Below, one piece after another: positions 24,791 to 36,552 of a stretch of 64,000 bases of DNA; the first letter of the stretch is position 1, and each line of letters starts with the position of its first letter. This DNA comes from Vanessa cardui (lineage: Eukaryota; Arthropoda; Insecta; Lepidoptera; Nymphalidae). The notes beneath the pieces were generated by a model. It ran no database searches and had not been told where the DNA came from. It saw nothing but the letters and a program-made list of their open reading frames with translations. The stretch is from assembly GCF_905220365.1 (NCBI RefSeq), contig NC_061140.1:9054501-9118500 (forward strand), given 5' to 3'. Position numbers and translations under genes: made by a program.

Positions 24791-26094
24791 AAATTTATAA
24801 AACAGAAGATTTCTTAAAAAAATGTAGCCCTATTCGATATAGGTATGTATAATTTCCATTTAATGTATGACATTATAGAAATCATGCATATAACACAGAG
24901 CAGATAACAAAGAAACTGTACTGCAATTGTAATCATAATCACAAAGAATAAAAACTGCTTCATTGACGGATGAAAAAAGGGACGAGCACAATAATATATT
25001 TGTATTTGTTAATTTATTATAAGGTTTTCACTCACGGAACCCAAAAGTAAAAATGCATAAATGCTGAATGTTAAGATTTTCTGGAAATCATAAAAATTGT
25101 CATTCTACCGTTTTAGTAACAGCCCTCGTCGCTGAAAACCCTCTACAAATAAGAGCAAGTCAAGTTTGCGTTTCGACAAGTATGCTGTTTATAATTTTAT
25201 AAATTTAAGGTTATTTCATTTCAACCAAAAGTGCTTAGATTATAATAAAGTACTTCATTATTTATGTTGTACGTTTTACTTTATTAATTGTAAAATATTT
25301 TTATTACGTATTCAAAATTTAAACTAAACAACGTATTTCATGTTTGACTAGATTGATATTACTATCCTATATACATATACCCTTTAAATAGATATTCTTG
25401 ACGGGACATCCATTGGAAATCGCCGCCCTGGCCCAAATCATTTACCGATCGAATTTCCTCATTGTCATATTATTAAATTAATGCAGTAATTTAAAAAATA
25501 TATAAATTAAGACCAAAAAGGTTTTATACTAATTATTGTGGCACCACTAAACTTTTAAAAAAAATCAATGTTCGTACATATGTATGTTATACAGCCATAG
25601 CTAAAAGAAAATTGGACGGCTTGAATGCGAGAAATACGATTAATCTCACTAGTTTTAATGAAAGCTGCTGAATTTATAATGAATATTGTCTAACTGACAT
25701 TGGTCAAGGCTGCTATAAACAACTAGAGTTATTTTCTCATGAACATATTGGCGCAGTCTCTAAATTCTTACAATCACATTGACTGTTTGGGCCGCATTCT
25801 GACATAATAAAAGATGAATCAGACGTAAAACCAAATCTTTTATGCGACTTCCGAAACACAGCGAAGCATTGCCAAATGTCTAGCTCCGCTGTTAAGATTT
25901 TCTCAATACTAAATACATGATTGCTTTTATTGACTCGAGACATTTGAATTTGCTGCCGTATAAGTTAACCACTGAACCAAAAAACCAGATAAAATATTAA
26001 AGTTATTTTATTATCTATTCATGCTTTATAAACCAAATGTGATCTTTTCAAACGGTATAATAGTAATTGTTTCACCCATATTATTCCAACGTAA
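24791..26094. other. Non-coding stretch
   Basis: No gene or repeat was recognised. The minus-strand open frame at 25737-25943 has no family resemblance. Confidence 0.4.
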
Positions 26095-26345
26095 TATGCC
26101 GATGATAATCGCTGCGATTGGCCAAAGTTTTATTGCTAATTGCCGGCTGATTCTGACAGGAATTTAGCTTTAATTTATTAAAATTGCAATCAGTATTTCA
26201 CAAAGCGGCAGATTGCCCGTAACGTATAAAGAGGAGAATTTATTTCAACCCTTAATCCGCGCGGCTCAGGCCATTCCTTTCAATTTTTGTTAATTGTTCT
26301 CAACTCCTCGTTACTTTAGTTAACATTTACTTCAAAGTAATGCCA
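26095..26345. other. Complex-sequence non-coding block
   Basis: This stretch has higher sequence complexity than its neighbours and holds several TAATT/AATTA cores (gctaattg, gttaattg) plus CpG-containing words (atccgcgcggctc). It resembles no repeat in the window. A conserved regulatory element is possible but unproven. Confidence 0.25.
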
Positions 26346-26809
26346 GGGGATTTTAAACTTTAATTTGATAATTCAAAGTTATGATTGAGCTAGCTCGTGT
26401 CCAGTGAGTAGAGATAAACTTAATCTCCAGCGTATACACTTGTAAGTTTTAACCTTTTAAGATAGCTTGCTAAGTTTAAGGGTGAAGAGGTAACATACTG
26501 AAGATAGTTTGCGTGATCTGTGTGTGACCAAATTCGCTTTAAAGTTTAAAAAATGTCGCTCAGGTACAACCGCAGGTTCGGCTAGCACAAAATGTACAAA
26601 AACTGCGCATAAGATGTTTTCGGAAAATTAAAATACCTTTAAAATGACTAATATTTTAATGAAATGTTGTAGTATTAACGAAGATTATTTTTTTGTTTCA
26701 TTGATTAAATATTTTTGCTCATTGATTTTTATTCAATTTTTGATAACGCAAATCATAATAAAGTTTATAACTCTATAATCTAACCTATCTATAATTTAAC
26801 CAATTTTTT
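26346..26809. other. AT-rich non-coding stretch
   Basis: Nothing was recognised between the complex block and the RTE fragment. Confidence 0.35.
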
Positions 26810-27340
26810 TTTTTAAATAATCTTAATATGTATATGGAGAAGATTTGGAAGAACCGTCAGATTAGTTTGAAGACCAAAATCAACTTAATGCGGACTTTAA
26901 TCTTTTTATATACCTCCGAAACGTGGACGCTGAAGGCAAGAACAAGGGACAGGATTAACGCGTTCGAAATGTGGGGCTGGCGGAAAATGCTGGGTATCAA
27001 ATGGACCGATCGCTGCACAAACGAATCACTCCTGAACCAGCTAAAGATTAGGCCACGTCTCTCCACCATTACTACTCAACGTGTACTTCGTTTCTTTGGC
27101 CATGTGGCTAGGCAGGAGGACAGCCTGGAAAAACTTATAATGGTTGGCCACGTGGAGGGGAAGAGAGGTAAAGGAAGAGCGCCGTCCCGGTGGATAGACA
27201 CGGTAAAGACAGCTACAGGATCCTGTGCCCAGGCTTGCCTACGAATGGCACAGAATAGGAATGACTGGAGGAAGGTGGTGCGAAGTATTCCGGAGAGTCA
27301 CGCGTATGATGGTCACGATCCTCAGTAATGAGGAAAATAC
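26810..27340 (+). mobile_element. 5'-truncated RTE-type LINE, C-terminal RT region
   Basis: An open frame with ATG at 26828 and stop at 27328 encodes 166 residues typical of the C-terminal part of RTE-like endonuclease/reverse-transcriptase proteins. It has SETWTLKARTRDRINAFEMW, then WRKMLGIKWTDRCTNESLL, RVLRFFGHVARQ and RGKGRAPSRWIDTVK, and ends SHAYDGHDPQ. The polymerase catalytic motifs and the N-terminal endonuclease are missing, so the copy is 5'-truncated and not autonomous. The tail (tgaggaaaatactagg) runs into TA repeats. The undamaged frame suggests fairly recent insertion. The ATG is incidental: the parent protein continued upstream. Confidence 0.85.
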
Positions 27341-27928
27341 TAGGAAGGAATATGTATATATATATAATTGTATACAGAAAGTATATCAACTTTATGACAG
27401 GTCAATGAGGTAATTCTAAAATGCTTAAAAAATCGATATAAAACGGATTATAGCAAAACATAAAACTGAACAGAATTAAAAATATATGTGTATATTTTTT
27501 TTCTTAAATAAATTTAGCAAATTAAGATTTCCTAGACTTCAGTATAACACTATACAGTCTAATCATCATTCCCACGTATTTATCTGATTTATAGGTATGC
27601 GTGACTACATTCATTCTTGGAAAGTGATTTCACGATCACTTTATTACAATATAAACTTTGTTCCGAAGTATTTAAGTTGAAATTTGAAAACGACGTTAAC
27701 ACAGTGTCATGTTTACGCTGTATAACCCTGAAATTAGGAACGGCTAAACTAATCAAAAGAACATTATTAATTCGTAGTCGTATTTTTAATGTACAACGGT
27801 GAGCTAACTTTTAGTTTAATTATAGTTTGGTAACGTACATGTCCAGGCATATAAAGATTACCTATAAAATTCGTTATTTTATAGCCATGAGCTATTCGTG
27901 CTGGACAGAGCTGGCTTTTAATTTAGAA
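27341..27928. other. AT-rich non-coding stretch
   Basis: A TA-repeat run follows the RTE fragment (27350-27366). Nothing else was recognised. Confidence 0.4.
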
Positions 27929-28110
27929 TCTATATTAAAATTATAATATAGATATGAAAGTAATTGTCTGACTGTCTGTAGCTCTTTTATGGCCAAACCG
28001 CTAAACCGAATTAGACGACAATTGGTATGAAGCAAACTTTAACTCTTTTTTTGCCTAACACATGACAACCAACGTCTTAAAACGCGCGCGAAGACGCGAG
28101 CCACAACTAG
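27929..28110 (+). mobile_element. Helitron-like non-autonomous element
   Basis: It begins A|TCTATATT with a perfect 8-bp terminal stem (27929-27936 with 27945-27952). It contains 'ctgactgtctgtagctct' and 'ccaaaccgctaaaccgaatt', then a GC-rich 3' hairpin region (aacgcgcgcgaagacgcgag), and ends CTAG|T. The A-T target, the TC start and the CTAG end all fit a Helitron. Confidence 0.65.
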
Positions 28111-28131
28111 TATTATATACATATATAGCAG

Positions 28132-28330
28132 TTATATTATTTCTGGGACCTGCCCTGTTATATTTGGACCTACCGCAGTCAATTCTACCGACAAACAGTA
28201 ATAATTAGTATTGTTTTGTTCGGATTTGAAATATGAACAAGCCAACATAGCAGCTACATGGGCCATGCCTCGACGTACAATCATAAAGATTGCGACACAC
28301 GTGTGTGGGACGTATATGGGTAGCAATAAA
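28132..28330 (-). repeat. R4 repeat, degraded
   Basis: The reverse strand reads 'ggcttgttcatatttcaaat', 'ccgaacaaaacaatac' and 'ctgtttgtcggtagaatt', matching R4 in order. The open frame here is repeat-derived. Confidence 0.6.
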
Positions 28331-28814
28331 GAACTGAACTCAGATCTTCGTTAGGCTGCTGTTTTATAATCAGCCTTAAAACCAACCGTGTATTTTGAGT
28401 ATCTATTTATGAAAGGAAGTCAGACTCAAAAGTGGATTAATAGTATTATTGTATGTAATTATTAGGCCTATAAATACTGCCATAATAAATTTATTACGAC
28501 ATCAATGCTGCCAACCGAGAAATAGAAGATATTTAATTCCAATGCAAGATACAACAACGCGAATTCTTGATACTTGGCGAATTTTGAATTAAGAATACAG
28601 AAACCAACCCATATTGTGTTTTGTTACAAGTATTTGTTATATTTATTAAATTAGGTTAATACACAATCGAGACAAAGTAAATCAACAAATCTTATAATAT
28701 ATTCCGTATGTAGATGCTGAGACTCTGGCTAGGGTTCTGACTAACTGATGAAGTTCAATAATTGTAAACACCTCTTTGTATATTTGGTATATATTTCAAA
28801 AGAGCATCTTTGCA
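28331..28814. other. Non-coding stretch
   Basis: No coding signal or repeat was recognised in this interval. Confidence 0.35.
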
Positions 28815-28935
28815 AATTTCTTGCTAGTTCTTGTCGCTGGAGGCTGATTTCGAAACGGTAGATTTATAATATTCAAAAATACTCAATCTTAAAGATTACT
28901 GGCGTAGAATATATTTGATTTGCTTTGATTATGGT
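28815..28935 (+). repeat. R3 repeat, degraded
   Basis: It carries 'tttcttgctagttcttgtcg', 'gatttcgaaacggtagattt' and an end 'atatttgatttgctttgatt' that corresponds to the R3 tail. Confidence 0.55.
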
Positions 28936-29590
28936 ATGAAGCCTATGTGTAGTTATATCAGGCAATAGAACCAGTTCTTCGATGCAGCCTAATCCGGCAC
29001 GATCGCGTGAGTGCATGTCAAATGGAGATTACGATAAACGGTATCGGAATATCCTAACCATCTAACGATTTTCCTATAAGACAGCGAGAAAATTCTACAT
29101 CTGAATTTCAACAAATCCATTGTATAATTTTAGCATATTACAATTCCGTTCCGTAATACACAATGAATTCACGATATACAATCATATGTATTTAAATAGT
29201 AATCAAAAATGCTTTTAAAATTGGAAATATATTTCCATTTTCAAATTTAATTTTCAAAATTGATTAGACTGATGTTGCATAAACCCTTAAAAAATCCTCA
29301 TTTCTAATACGTATCTTAATACTTACTACCGTACGTATCTTAAATTCAAACTCTTGGTGAGCATTATTATAAAGCGCTTACTAGATTTAATCTGCGTACA
29401 TACATGAGTACCAATTTTAATTCTATAACAATTTCCCGTAGTGCGAAACTACCTGCCTTAGTGTCATTACGTCAATAATTCATTTCCTTCATCAACTGTC
29501 ATCACAACGAACTGTCAATTTCAACTGTCTTTTGTTTTGTAATCTGAGATAATAGATTACTGTGATTCAATTACAATATAATCATCATCA
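28936..29590. other. Non-coding stretch
   Basis: No coding signal or repeat was recognised in this interval. Confidence 0.35.
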
Positions 29591-29935
29591 CAATCTAGTC
29601 TTTACTATATTTTTGTATTGCTAATTGTGTGCTGGCTCGCGATGTCACCGCCTAACTGTGACATCTATCCCAACGCGCACAAATAAATTTGGCAACTCTT
29701 TTCTTTGTCGCACCGTCAAATGGAACTCTTTACCAGCACACGTGTTCCCCTCCTCTTATAACCTGGGTACCTTCAAACGAGGCGTGAAGAGGCATCCTGT
29801 GGGCCGGCATGGTAAGGGTTACTAGTGCAGCTCATTCTTGCTGTGCGTACTAGTCGTCTTCGCGTTAGGACTACATTTCCACTTACCATCAGGTTGAGTG
29901 GAGTCATATGCTTACCCGGATAATATATATGTATA
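29591..29935 (+). mobile_element. 5'-truncated LINE, last RT codons plus 3' tail
   Basis: The frame ending at 29823 reads SIPTRTNKFGNSFLCRTVKWNSLPAHVFPSSYNLGTFKRGV. This is the common C-terminus of Jockey/CR1-type reverse transcriptases (FxPRTxxLWNSLPxxVFPxxYxLxxFKxxV). Nothing of the catalytic domain remains. The downstream 'cttaccatcaggttgagtgg' is the usual 3' tail style. The start codon is not meaningful because the copy is 5'-truncated. Confidence 0.8.
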
Positions 29936-30112
29936 TAATGAGGAGTTAGGCATCAGCTCGTTATCAGACATGACGATATTTAAAATATAAGTTTATTCGT
30001 TCACATACGTTATATAATTCTTTTCGATATTCTTTTAAAAATAACCCGTTTTTTGCTGTCATGTGCCTGACGTCATACTCACGTCGCCAGTACGTACGAT
30101 AAAAAATATAAA

Positions 30113-30348
30113 TCATAAATAAATATGAGACAACATCACATACATTACTCTGATCCCAAGGTAAGCAGCTAGAACAGTAGTATTATGGAAAATCAGAAGT
30201 AATGACGGTGCTACAAACACCCAGACCCAAGACAACATAGAAAACTAATGATAATCTACATTGACTCGGCCAGGAATCGAACCCGGGACCTCAGAGTCGC
30301 GTACCCTTGAAAACCGGTGTACACACCACTCGACCACGGAGGTCGTCA
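30113..30348 (-). mobile_element. SINE family B
   Basis: It is a full-length reverse copy with head (gaccacggaggtcgtc), intact B-box complement (ggaatcgaacccggg), 'cacccagacccaagacaaca' body and ATTT-rich tail at its left end. Confidence 0.93.
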
Positions 30349-30572
30349 AAAATAAATAAATCTTAATTAAACTTTTTGACGCTTCGACATATATATTACA
30401 ACTCTAGTTCGATTTTGTACGTATTCTATCGCTCGCTGTGTCAAACTTTAGTCGATTGTCGTTAGCACGTCCGTCAAAGTTTCGACGTCGAGCTGTCGAA
30501 CGATCAGTTCGGGGATATGCATAGAAATAATCTACTCGTTTCTGCTATATTCATCATCCATACATAGAATCA
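30349..30572. other. CpG-rich non-coding patch
   Basis: Between 30430 and 30520 the sequence is unusually rich in CG (gtttcgacgtcgagctgtcg). It has no open frame and matches no repeat elsewhere in the window. Confidence 0.3.
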
Positions 30573-30790
30573 AACTGGAGTGTCTGTTTGTAATACTAAA
30601 ATAACCACCTTTTACTAAATGCATATGTACTCTATATATACCATAAGGTATTATTATTTTGGTCATTATATATTTTTATTTTGGTCTGGCTAATTTCTGA
30701 AACGGCTGGATTTGGACGGGACTTTCACTGGCACTTACTTGATGTAATAAGGAGTAATATAGGCAATTTTTTTTGTTAAATTCAATGGCG
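30573..30790 (-). repeat. R5 repeat
   Basis: It has the same motif order as 24.48 kb: 'actggagtgtctgtttgtaa', 'ttttactaaatgcatatg', 'tttctgaaacggctgg', 'gacgggactttcactggc' and 'gatgtaataaggagtaat'. Confidence 0.8.
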
Positions 30791-31968
30791 CACAATGTCA
30801 CGGTCACACCTATTTTATTTATAAATTTTATATAGTGCAAATATTACTGCACTGGCAAGAAACGTTAAAATAAAAATAGTTATTCTTTTCCAAGAAACAT
30901 TTCTTATCCTGTATAAATTAAACAGAGATAATTGAGCTACTCATATATCAAATAGCAATACTTAATTTGTAATTTCATTTTGATGGATAAAAGTATAAAT
31001 CCGGATATTATTCCCATGTTGAACCATTCCAGCTTGACAGTGCTGTCACGGATGTTTTCAAACAAAGTGCGCTTCAGATGCTTTAGCGTGATAACTTGCT
31101 TCTGAATACAAAAAAAAAACACACACAATTACGTTTTAGAATATTCTTTGTTCAGCTCTTGAGCTAAGTCTTTCTTTCAGTCTGTCAGTCATAGAGAAAA
31201 TACAAATAATGTTATAATTGAATAGTCTAATTAATAAATAATAAAATAAGAATAATTTTAAAGCATACAAGATAAACAAAATCTGAGCAAGTTTTGTTAT
31301 TTTAAGTTTAGTTATTTATGTGCTTGATTTATGTTAATTTTTTTATCATAGGATAACCCTTAAAAGCTACATTCATTATTTGTTAGATAAACAGTAATGG
31401 TGGATTTAGTTATAAAATAAGCATTTTATGTTTAAGAATTACAAAATGCATGGTAAAATGTTGTCTAACATTATTTTTTGAAAATAATGTTAGTCCTACC
31501 TAATTTATTTTAACCTAAAGCTAACCAACCTAAGTTATTTTTATTATATTTTGTAGTTAATTTGTCCCTTATAAACTACTATTTCATAATATCAACAAAA
31601 CTTTAAAAAATATTTTTCTGTGTGAAAAATTTCGTATGTTATCATAAAAAATCACATTATATTTTTTTAGAATCCAATAGAATTACGCCAGTAACAAATA
31701 TTCTATTGAAATTATAGCAAACATTATTTTTTTATAATATTAAGCCTAAATTAGGGGCCAACGACACTAATTGGATTTACATGCTGATAACGAAGTCTCC
31801 CATCTGTGCGCCGCATCGTCATTGAATTACTTCACAGGAAATTAATATTGAATGCGGACGTCACATCAATTTTTTTAGGAAAGATTTTTTTAACATTGTA
31901 ATATACTACGTAGATTTATGAAGTTAAAAACACTATAAATGCGATTACATACGGCAATAGCCTGCCAC
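30791..31968. other. AT-rich non-coding stretch
   Basis: It contains a perfect 13-bp hairpin (31465-31477 with 31481-31493, loop ttg). No gene was recognised. Confidence 0.4.
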
Positions 31969-32100
31969 TAGCTACTAAAATCCACCAACCCGCATTGGAA
32001 CAGCGTGGTGGAATATGTTCCAAAACCTTCTCCTCAAAGGGAGAGGAGGCCTTTAGCCCAGCAGTGGGAATTTACAGGCTGTTGTTGTTGTAGCTACTAA
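31969..32100 (+). mobile_element. SINE family A, 5'-truncated, with target-site duplication
   Basis: The body (31979-32090) covers only the 3' third of SINE A, from 'aatccaccaacccgcattgg' to the GTTGTTGTTG tail. It is bounded by a perfect 10-bp duplication TAGCTACTAA at 31969-31978 and 32091-32100. This is the expected product of incomplete target-primed reverse transcription, and the intact duplication suggests a young insertion. Confidence 0.95.
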
Positions 32101-32439
32101 GATTCCAATCAAAATTATTATAGTATTCAGTAATACTAAAATTCAGATTTTGATGCTGCTTGGAAATAAAATTTCGATAAAAACTCAAATTAAAATAATA
32201 TTTAAAGTACACTAAAGACTCTTTTGTGGAGATTGGATGCTTTGAGGAAAAAAATATCTGAGCATGATAGTTACTATGTTTATCTATTTGAGTCTGTCTA
32301 AGTAATTTTATAATATTTTATACGATTTCACTAAAAAATATAGTTTGTAATAGTAAAACGATTACAGGAATTACATGAATTCTTTGAAGAATTTGTTATG
32401 AAAATTCCAAAATTTCTAAAAGAAAACACAAATCTTGAA
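32101..32439. other. AT-rich non-coding stretch
   Basis: Nothing was recognised after the truncated SINE A. Confidence 0.35.
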
Positions 32440-32705
32440 GCATTGAGGTCAGAGGTGGTGTCTCTGTGAGGCACGTAGGCCCTTGACATCTCGCCCTCAC
32501 CGCGAGGGCTCTTCTTATGAGAATCAACACTCGCCTCGGCCTACTGCTAAATACTCAGATTCGCTTTGTGGCTATTCACGCTGGAAAGAATTCGTTAACT
32601 TCGAGTGGGTTCGGCTGTGGCAGATCGAGTGGAAAAGCTTTTAAAGTACTCGAAGTTAGTGATAGTAAAACAATAGCTGTAAGTGACCCTGTTTTTGATT
32701 GAACG
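32440..32705. other. Unassigned GC-richer block with stems
   Basis: It contains a small GCCCTC/GAGGGC stem near 32491 and an inverted repeat with 10-bp perfect arms (32597-32606 AACTTCGAGT and 32648-32657). The 61-codon open frame here has no family resemblance. It could be a SINE or LINE fragment of a type not otherwise seen here. Confidence 0.3.
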
Positions 32706-33324
32706 CTTTAGCTGGATTTAGGCACACTTCCAAACTTTAGACACTCGTCCGCGCCGCTTATAATTTTAAAAACTCGAGTGCCTTCTCTCCCTCAGTCGTT
32801 AATTTTTTGATGATTTAAACGAAAACCTATTGAGTAATTATACATTTTTATGTTTTGAAAACTTCTTCGTTACTATAAGAAATGTTAATTTATTACTGAA
32901 AAAAGAAAAAAAATAAGAGCGCATCGTCAACCTACGAATCATCGAGGCATGACTTTTTGTACTGTTCAGGGTTAAATACGTATTTATATATACACTCAAA
33001 ATCAAGTAGTCGCATCCTAAGCTAGGAATTTGTTCTGAAATACAGCCCGTGGTTGAAAAGGCATCATTACAAGTGCGGTGTGTACTTGTATTGCTTGTAC
33101 TCAAACGTGGCGATGTGTGTATAACTCGCATTAAATGCTTTAAATGATAGTATGTAATCCTAATTATATTGTGAAATAAACAATATAAAATAACATTTAA
33201 AGTTAATAGAAAAGTAAAGGTAATAAAGACATTAATACAAATGTCCATTTAAAAATATTTACCATACATATTCAGTAGCGATGGACTTTTGACATGACAC
33301 TTATCTTAACTTAATTTTAATTTT
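32706..33324. other. Non-coding stretch
   Basis: The 136-codon minus-strand open frame at 32838-33248 is AT-rich, lacks recognisable motifs and is treated as chance. Confidence 0.4.
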
Positions 33325-33545
33325 TTTATGGTATAGGTTGGCGGACGAGCATATAGGCCACCTGGTAGTAAGTGGTCACCATCACCCATTGACAATGACG
33401 CTGTAAGAAATATTAACTATTCCTTACATCATCAATGTACCACCGACCTCACCACCACCAACTAAGATGCTATGTCCCTTGTGCCTGTAGTTACACTGGC
33501 TCACTCACCCTTCAAACCGGAACACAACAATACTAGTGGAGTTAA
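33325..33545 (+). repeat. R4 repeat
   Basis: A good copy: 'tatggtataggttggcggac', 'gagcatataggccacctgg', 'gtaagtggtcaccatcaccc', 'ctaagatgctatgtcccttg', 'ctggctcactcacccttcaa' and 'ccggaacacaacaatact'. It ends before the 'ggtagaatatctgatg' segment present in the 45.2-kb copy. Confidence 0.88.
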
Positions 33546-35054
33546 TAACTTCTTAATATGTGAGAAATTAAAATACTGATATAAACGATGAGATTATTTT
33601 TACTGTAAACTTCTCACTATAATACATTAACTTTATATTTCTTGATCTCAGACTTTACAAAGAAGTAAGTTAAGAAAACATTTTTTCCAACAGAGGCGAT
33701 GAACGAGCAATGCGCGCTGAATATTGAACAAATGATGCTATAAAAGACTTCGCATTGAATAATGTTCTCGAATGGAACGAGTTCAGTATCACCCTTTCTT
33801 TTAATTCCGTACCAAGTCGCCTGAGGCCACAGATATAATGAAACCACTATTCAAGCGAAACGCGGCCGTAAAAACGCTGAAGCTTTAGTAAACTTGTAGG
33901 AAATACAATGAAGGTCTCGAGATTTGTGTTTAAAATAAATTATTATCTTTGTACCCGAAACTTTGTAAACGCTCCCAGATGTTGTAAGTTATTATGTTTA
34001 ATGTATCTCACCTGAAACCATTTTGAATTACGGCGAAAGGACCGTGGAACCTTGGCAAGCTTGAATGTTCCAAAATTACTTTATGAAGTTGCGTGGGTTA
34101 GGCCTTTCCTTTAATGAAATAAGGATGCTCGGTAAATGTTTTATTCCTATTCTATATTTATACATGGAATTTATAGAGATCAGCCTCATTAAGTGGGTCA
34201 GTGCGTTGTTTCTTAAAGATGAAAAAAGGACATGATAAAAACTCTAGCATAAACTACAATATACATTGTTATATATATATCGGCGTGATATATTTCAATA
34301 TATATATATAGTATGTCTGTTATATATATATAAAAGATAATATGATGATGAAACATATAAAAATCTGGTTACGAGCTTAATCGACTAGTATTAATTACTA
34401 AAATAGGAGAAAAATGCGCCAACATTATTTTATTGCTTAGTTCAAGCATATTAAATAACTTCTAAAGACTAAGTTACTGGTTCAAATTATGACACATTCA
34501 ATATCCTGGCTCAGTTGGCTGTCTAAGTGCTTATAATATCAAGCGGACCTCCAGACCTCTTTAATCATTCACTTTAGATAAACACTTGTGCCAAAAATTT
34601 ACCTGCCGAGTCCACATAATTCTGTCTACGCAAGCTTCTAATTTTGAGGTCGACTGAAATTTTAATTGCTACTTCAAAACTGAGGGTAAACAGTTTTTTG
34701 CTGTTTTATTTATTTTATTGTTGTGGAAAATTGTTTCAATTTGCTGATGTTCTGTTCACCTTTATAACTTTAAATAAATCGTATAATTATGGTTGTAAAA
34801 TGATATGACGAGAAATTATACAAAATAAAAATTGCAATATTATTTTATTAACTCTGTATACATGAGTTAGGCTCTAATTTATTCGAAGAAACTATTTTAT
34901 AATCTATTGTTGATTGTTGTAGAATATTTGATGAGTCGGGCTTGTAAAAAGCCTTATAAGCAAGTGCATTGTAAGTACCTATAGATGATAAAAAAGCTTG
35001 GAGTTAATACCTGTTGACTTCCAAACAGGATATATTAATTTAAATAATTGTATT
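33546..35054. other. Non-coding stretch with TA-repeat tracts
   Basis: Alternating TA tracts lie at 34270-34335. No gene was found. Confidence 0.4.
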
Positions 35055-35205
35055 TAAATTGATGAAATTTCTTTCCAGTTCTTCTCGGTAGAATCTACTT
35101 TCCGAAACGGTGGTAGCTTCACTTAATTGTAATATGACGATTCAAAAGTGCTTATAAAAGTTACTTGAATAAAGTTTATTTTGATTTGATTTGATTTGAT
35201 TTATA
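35055..35205 (+). repeat. R3 repeat with (GATTT)n tail
   Basis: It runs 'gaaatttctttccagttctt', 'ctcggtagaatctactttcc', 'gaaacggtggtagcttcact' and 'gacgattcaaaagtgcttat' and ends in a GATTT repeat at 35187-35205. The tail position suggests a retroposed 3' end. Confidence 0.85.
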
Positions 35206-35639
35206 TAAAAAATAATTAAAATAGACGAAGAATATAGTAATAAAAACTATTGCTTTTTGTAAGCGATTTATCAGATTCATTGTAAAACTTCACCGTCGCG
35301 GACTCTACAACTTCTAAGAATAATTTTCAACGAACCATTTGACGAGAGAGTTTGTATTAAAAACTTTAACATTTACTAAAGAATATTCTTAGTTTATAAG
35401 TCTATCGATTTACAGTTGTATTCGTTTTTAATCGAATTTCTACTAATAATGATTTTACTACAATAAATAAATATAAATATTATATAGTATTAAAAGATTT
35501 TAATCTCATGTCAACAAACAATACAAGATTAAATTAAAAATAAATAAATGTGGACTTAATATTTGTTTACTTTCTAGGTAGAATATGTATAAATTTAGTT
35601 GTATTTGTTTATATATACTGAACTTAAAACGGTGGAAAA
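35206..35639. other. AT-rich non-coding stretch
   Basis: Nothing was recognised between the two R3 copies. Confidence 0.35.
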
Positions 35640-35760
35640 GACTACTGAGTTTCTTGTCGGTTCTTTTCGATATAATCTACATTCTAAACTACGCACTAAG
35701 CACTATAACTTTTATGCTGCTTTCAACTGATTTTATGACTCGGCTTGAATAAAGAATATT
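35640..35760 (+). repeat. R3 repeat, diverged
   Basis: It carries 'actgagtttcttgtcggttc', 'ttttcgatataatctacatt' and 'gactcggcttgaataaag', in R3 order. Confidence 0.7.
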
Positions 35761-36184
35761 TTAATTAATTTTCTGACTACTTACAAAAGAGTTACAGTCG
35801 CGTACAGAGGCTGATACTTCACTGAACGCAATATAAAGTATTGTATTGTTAACCAGTAGGATAAACGTTAATTCAGATAGGTTAGCTAGTGGTAACAAGC
35901 ATGCTTAAAAAGTACACATAGCATCAAACTATAATGTATAATTTTGGAACATATTAAAAAAGTTTCATTAATAGCCTATTTAGAAGTTATAGAAACTGTG
36001 TCTATGTATACTTAGATTTTAATTAAATTTGAATCGGAAAATAGCTGATCATAACCATTGCGTCTGTAAAAAAACGAACCTTTATATCGTAACGCGCGCG
36101 TAACGTAATCTTGAGAATTGAGATGTTATGTCCGCAATACAAGAGAATACTAACTCATTATCTATTTATGTTACTACATTCTTG
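35761..36184. other. Non-coding stretch
   Basis: No feature was recognised. Confidence 0.35.
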
Positions 36185-36318
36185 ATCTGAAGGCGCAGTG
36201 GTTACTTGAATTGACTGATGTTTGGATTGTTGCCGGTTCGATGGTAAGTCGTGACAAATGTTTGCATAAGCCGGGTGCTTGTCATGGTCTAGGTATTTAC
36301 GTTTGTTTTGTAAATTTC
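36185..36318 (+). mobile_element. tRNA-derived SINE, fourth type (D), degraded
   Basis: A tRNA-like head (ggcgcagtggttacttgaat), a B-box-like 'gccggttcgatggtaagtcg' and the following 'gacaaatgtttgcataagc' match the style of another lepidopteran SINE type. Only one copy is present. Confidence 0.5.
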
Positions 36319-36420
36319 AGACAACAGAATATTAAATCGTTTAGTGTAAAGTAATATACGCTTTGCGTTCATAAACATAACACAAGAATTCACATTTTAT
36401 TTTAAGTTCAGATATAAAAG

Positions 36421-36552
36421 AGCCAAAGTGGCATAGAGGTGAGATTGCGTGGAGCATCACTGAGTTTTCGTATGCTAAATTTGTGTTTATAATTCATCTC
36501 GTGCTCCGCGGTGCAGGAAAACATCGCGAACTAACGTGCATGCTGCCGCCAC
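36421..36552 (+). mobile_element. SINE family A, degraded and truncated
   Basis: It retains 'aaatttgtgtttataattca', 'tctcgtgctccgcggtgcag' and 'gaaaacatcgcgaactaacg' after a scrambled head. It lacks the whole 3' half. Confidence 0.7.

Noticed and set aside
32838..33248. 136-codon minus-strand open frame as a gene
   Set aside because: No motif, no splice or start context, and AT-driven composition.
34270..34335. Long inverted repeat
   Set aside because: The pairing is produced by alternating TA tracts, which are self-complementary by nature.
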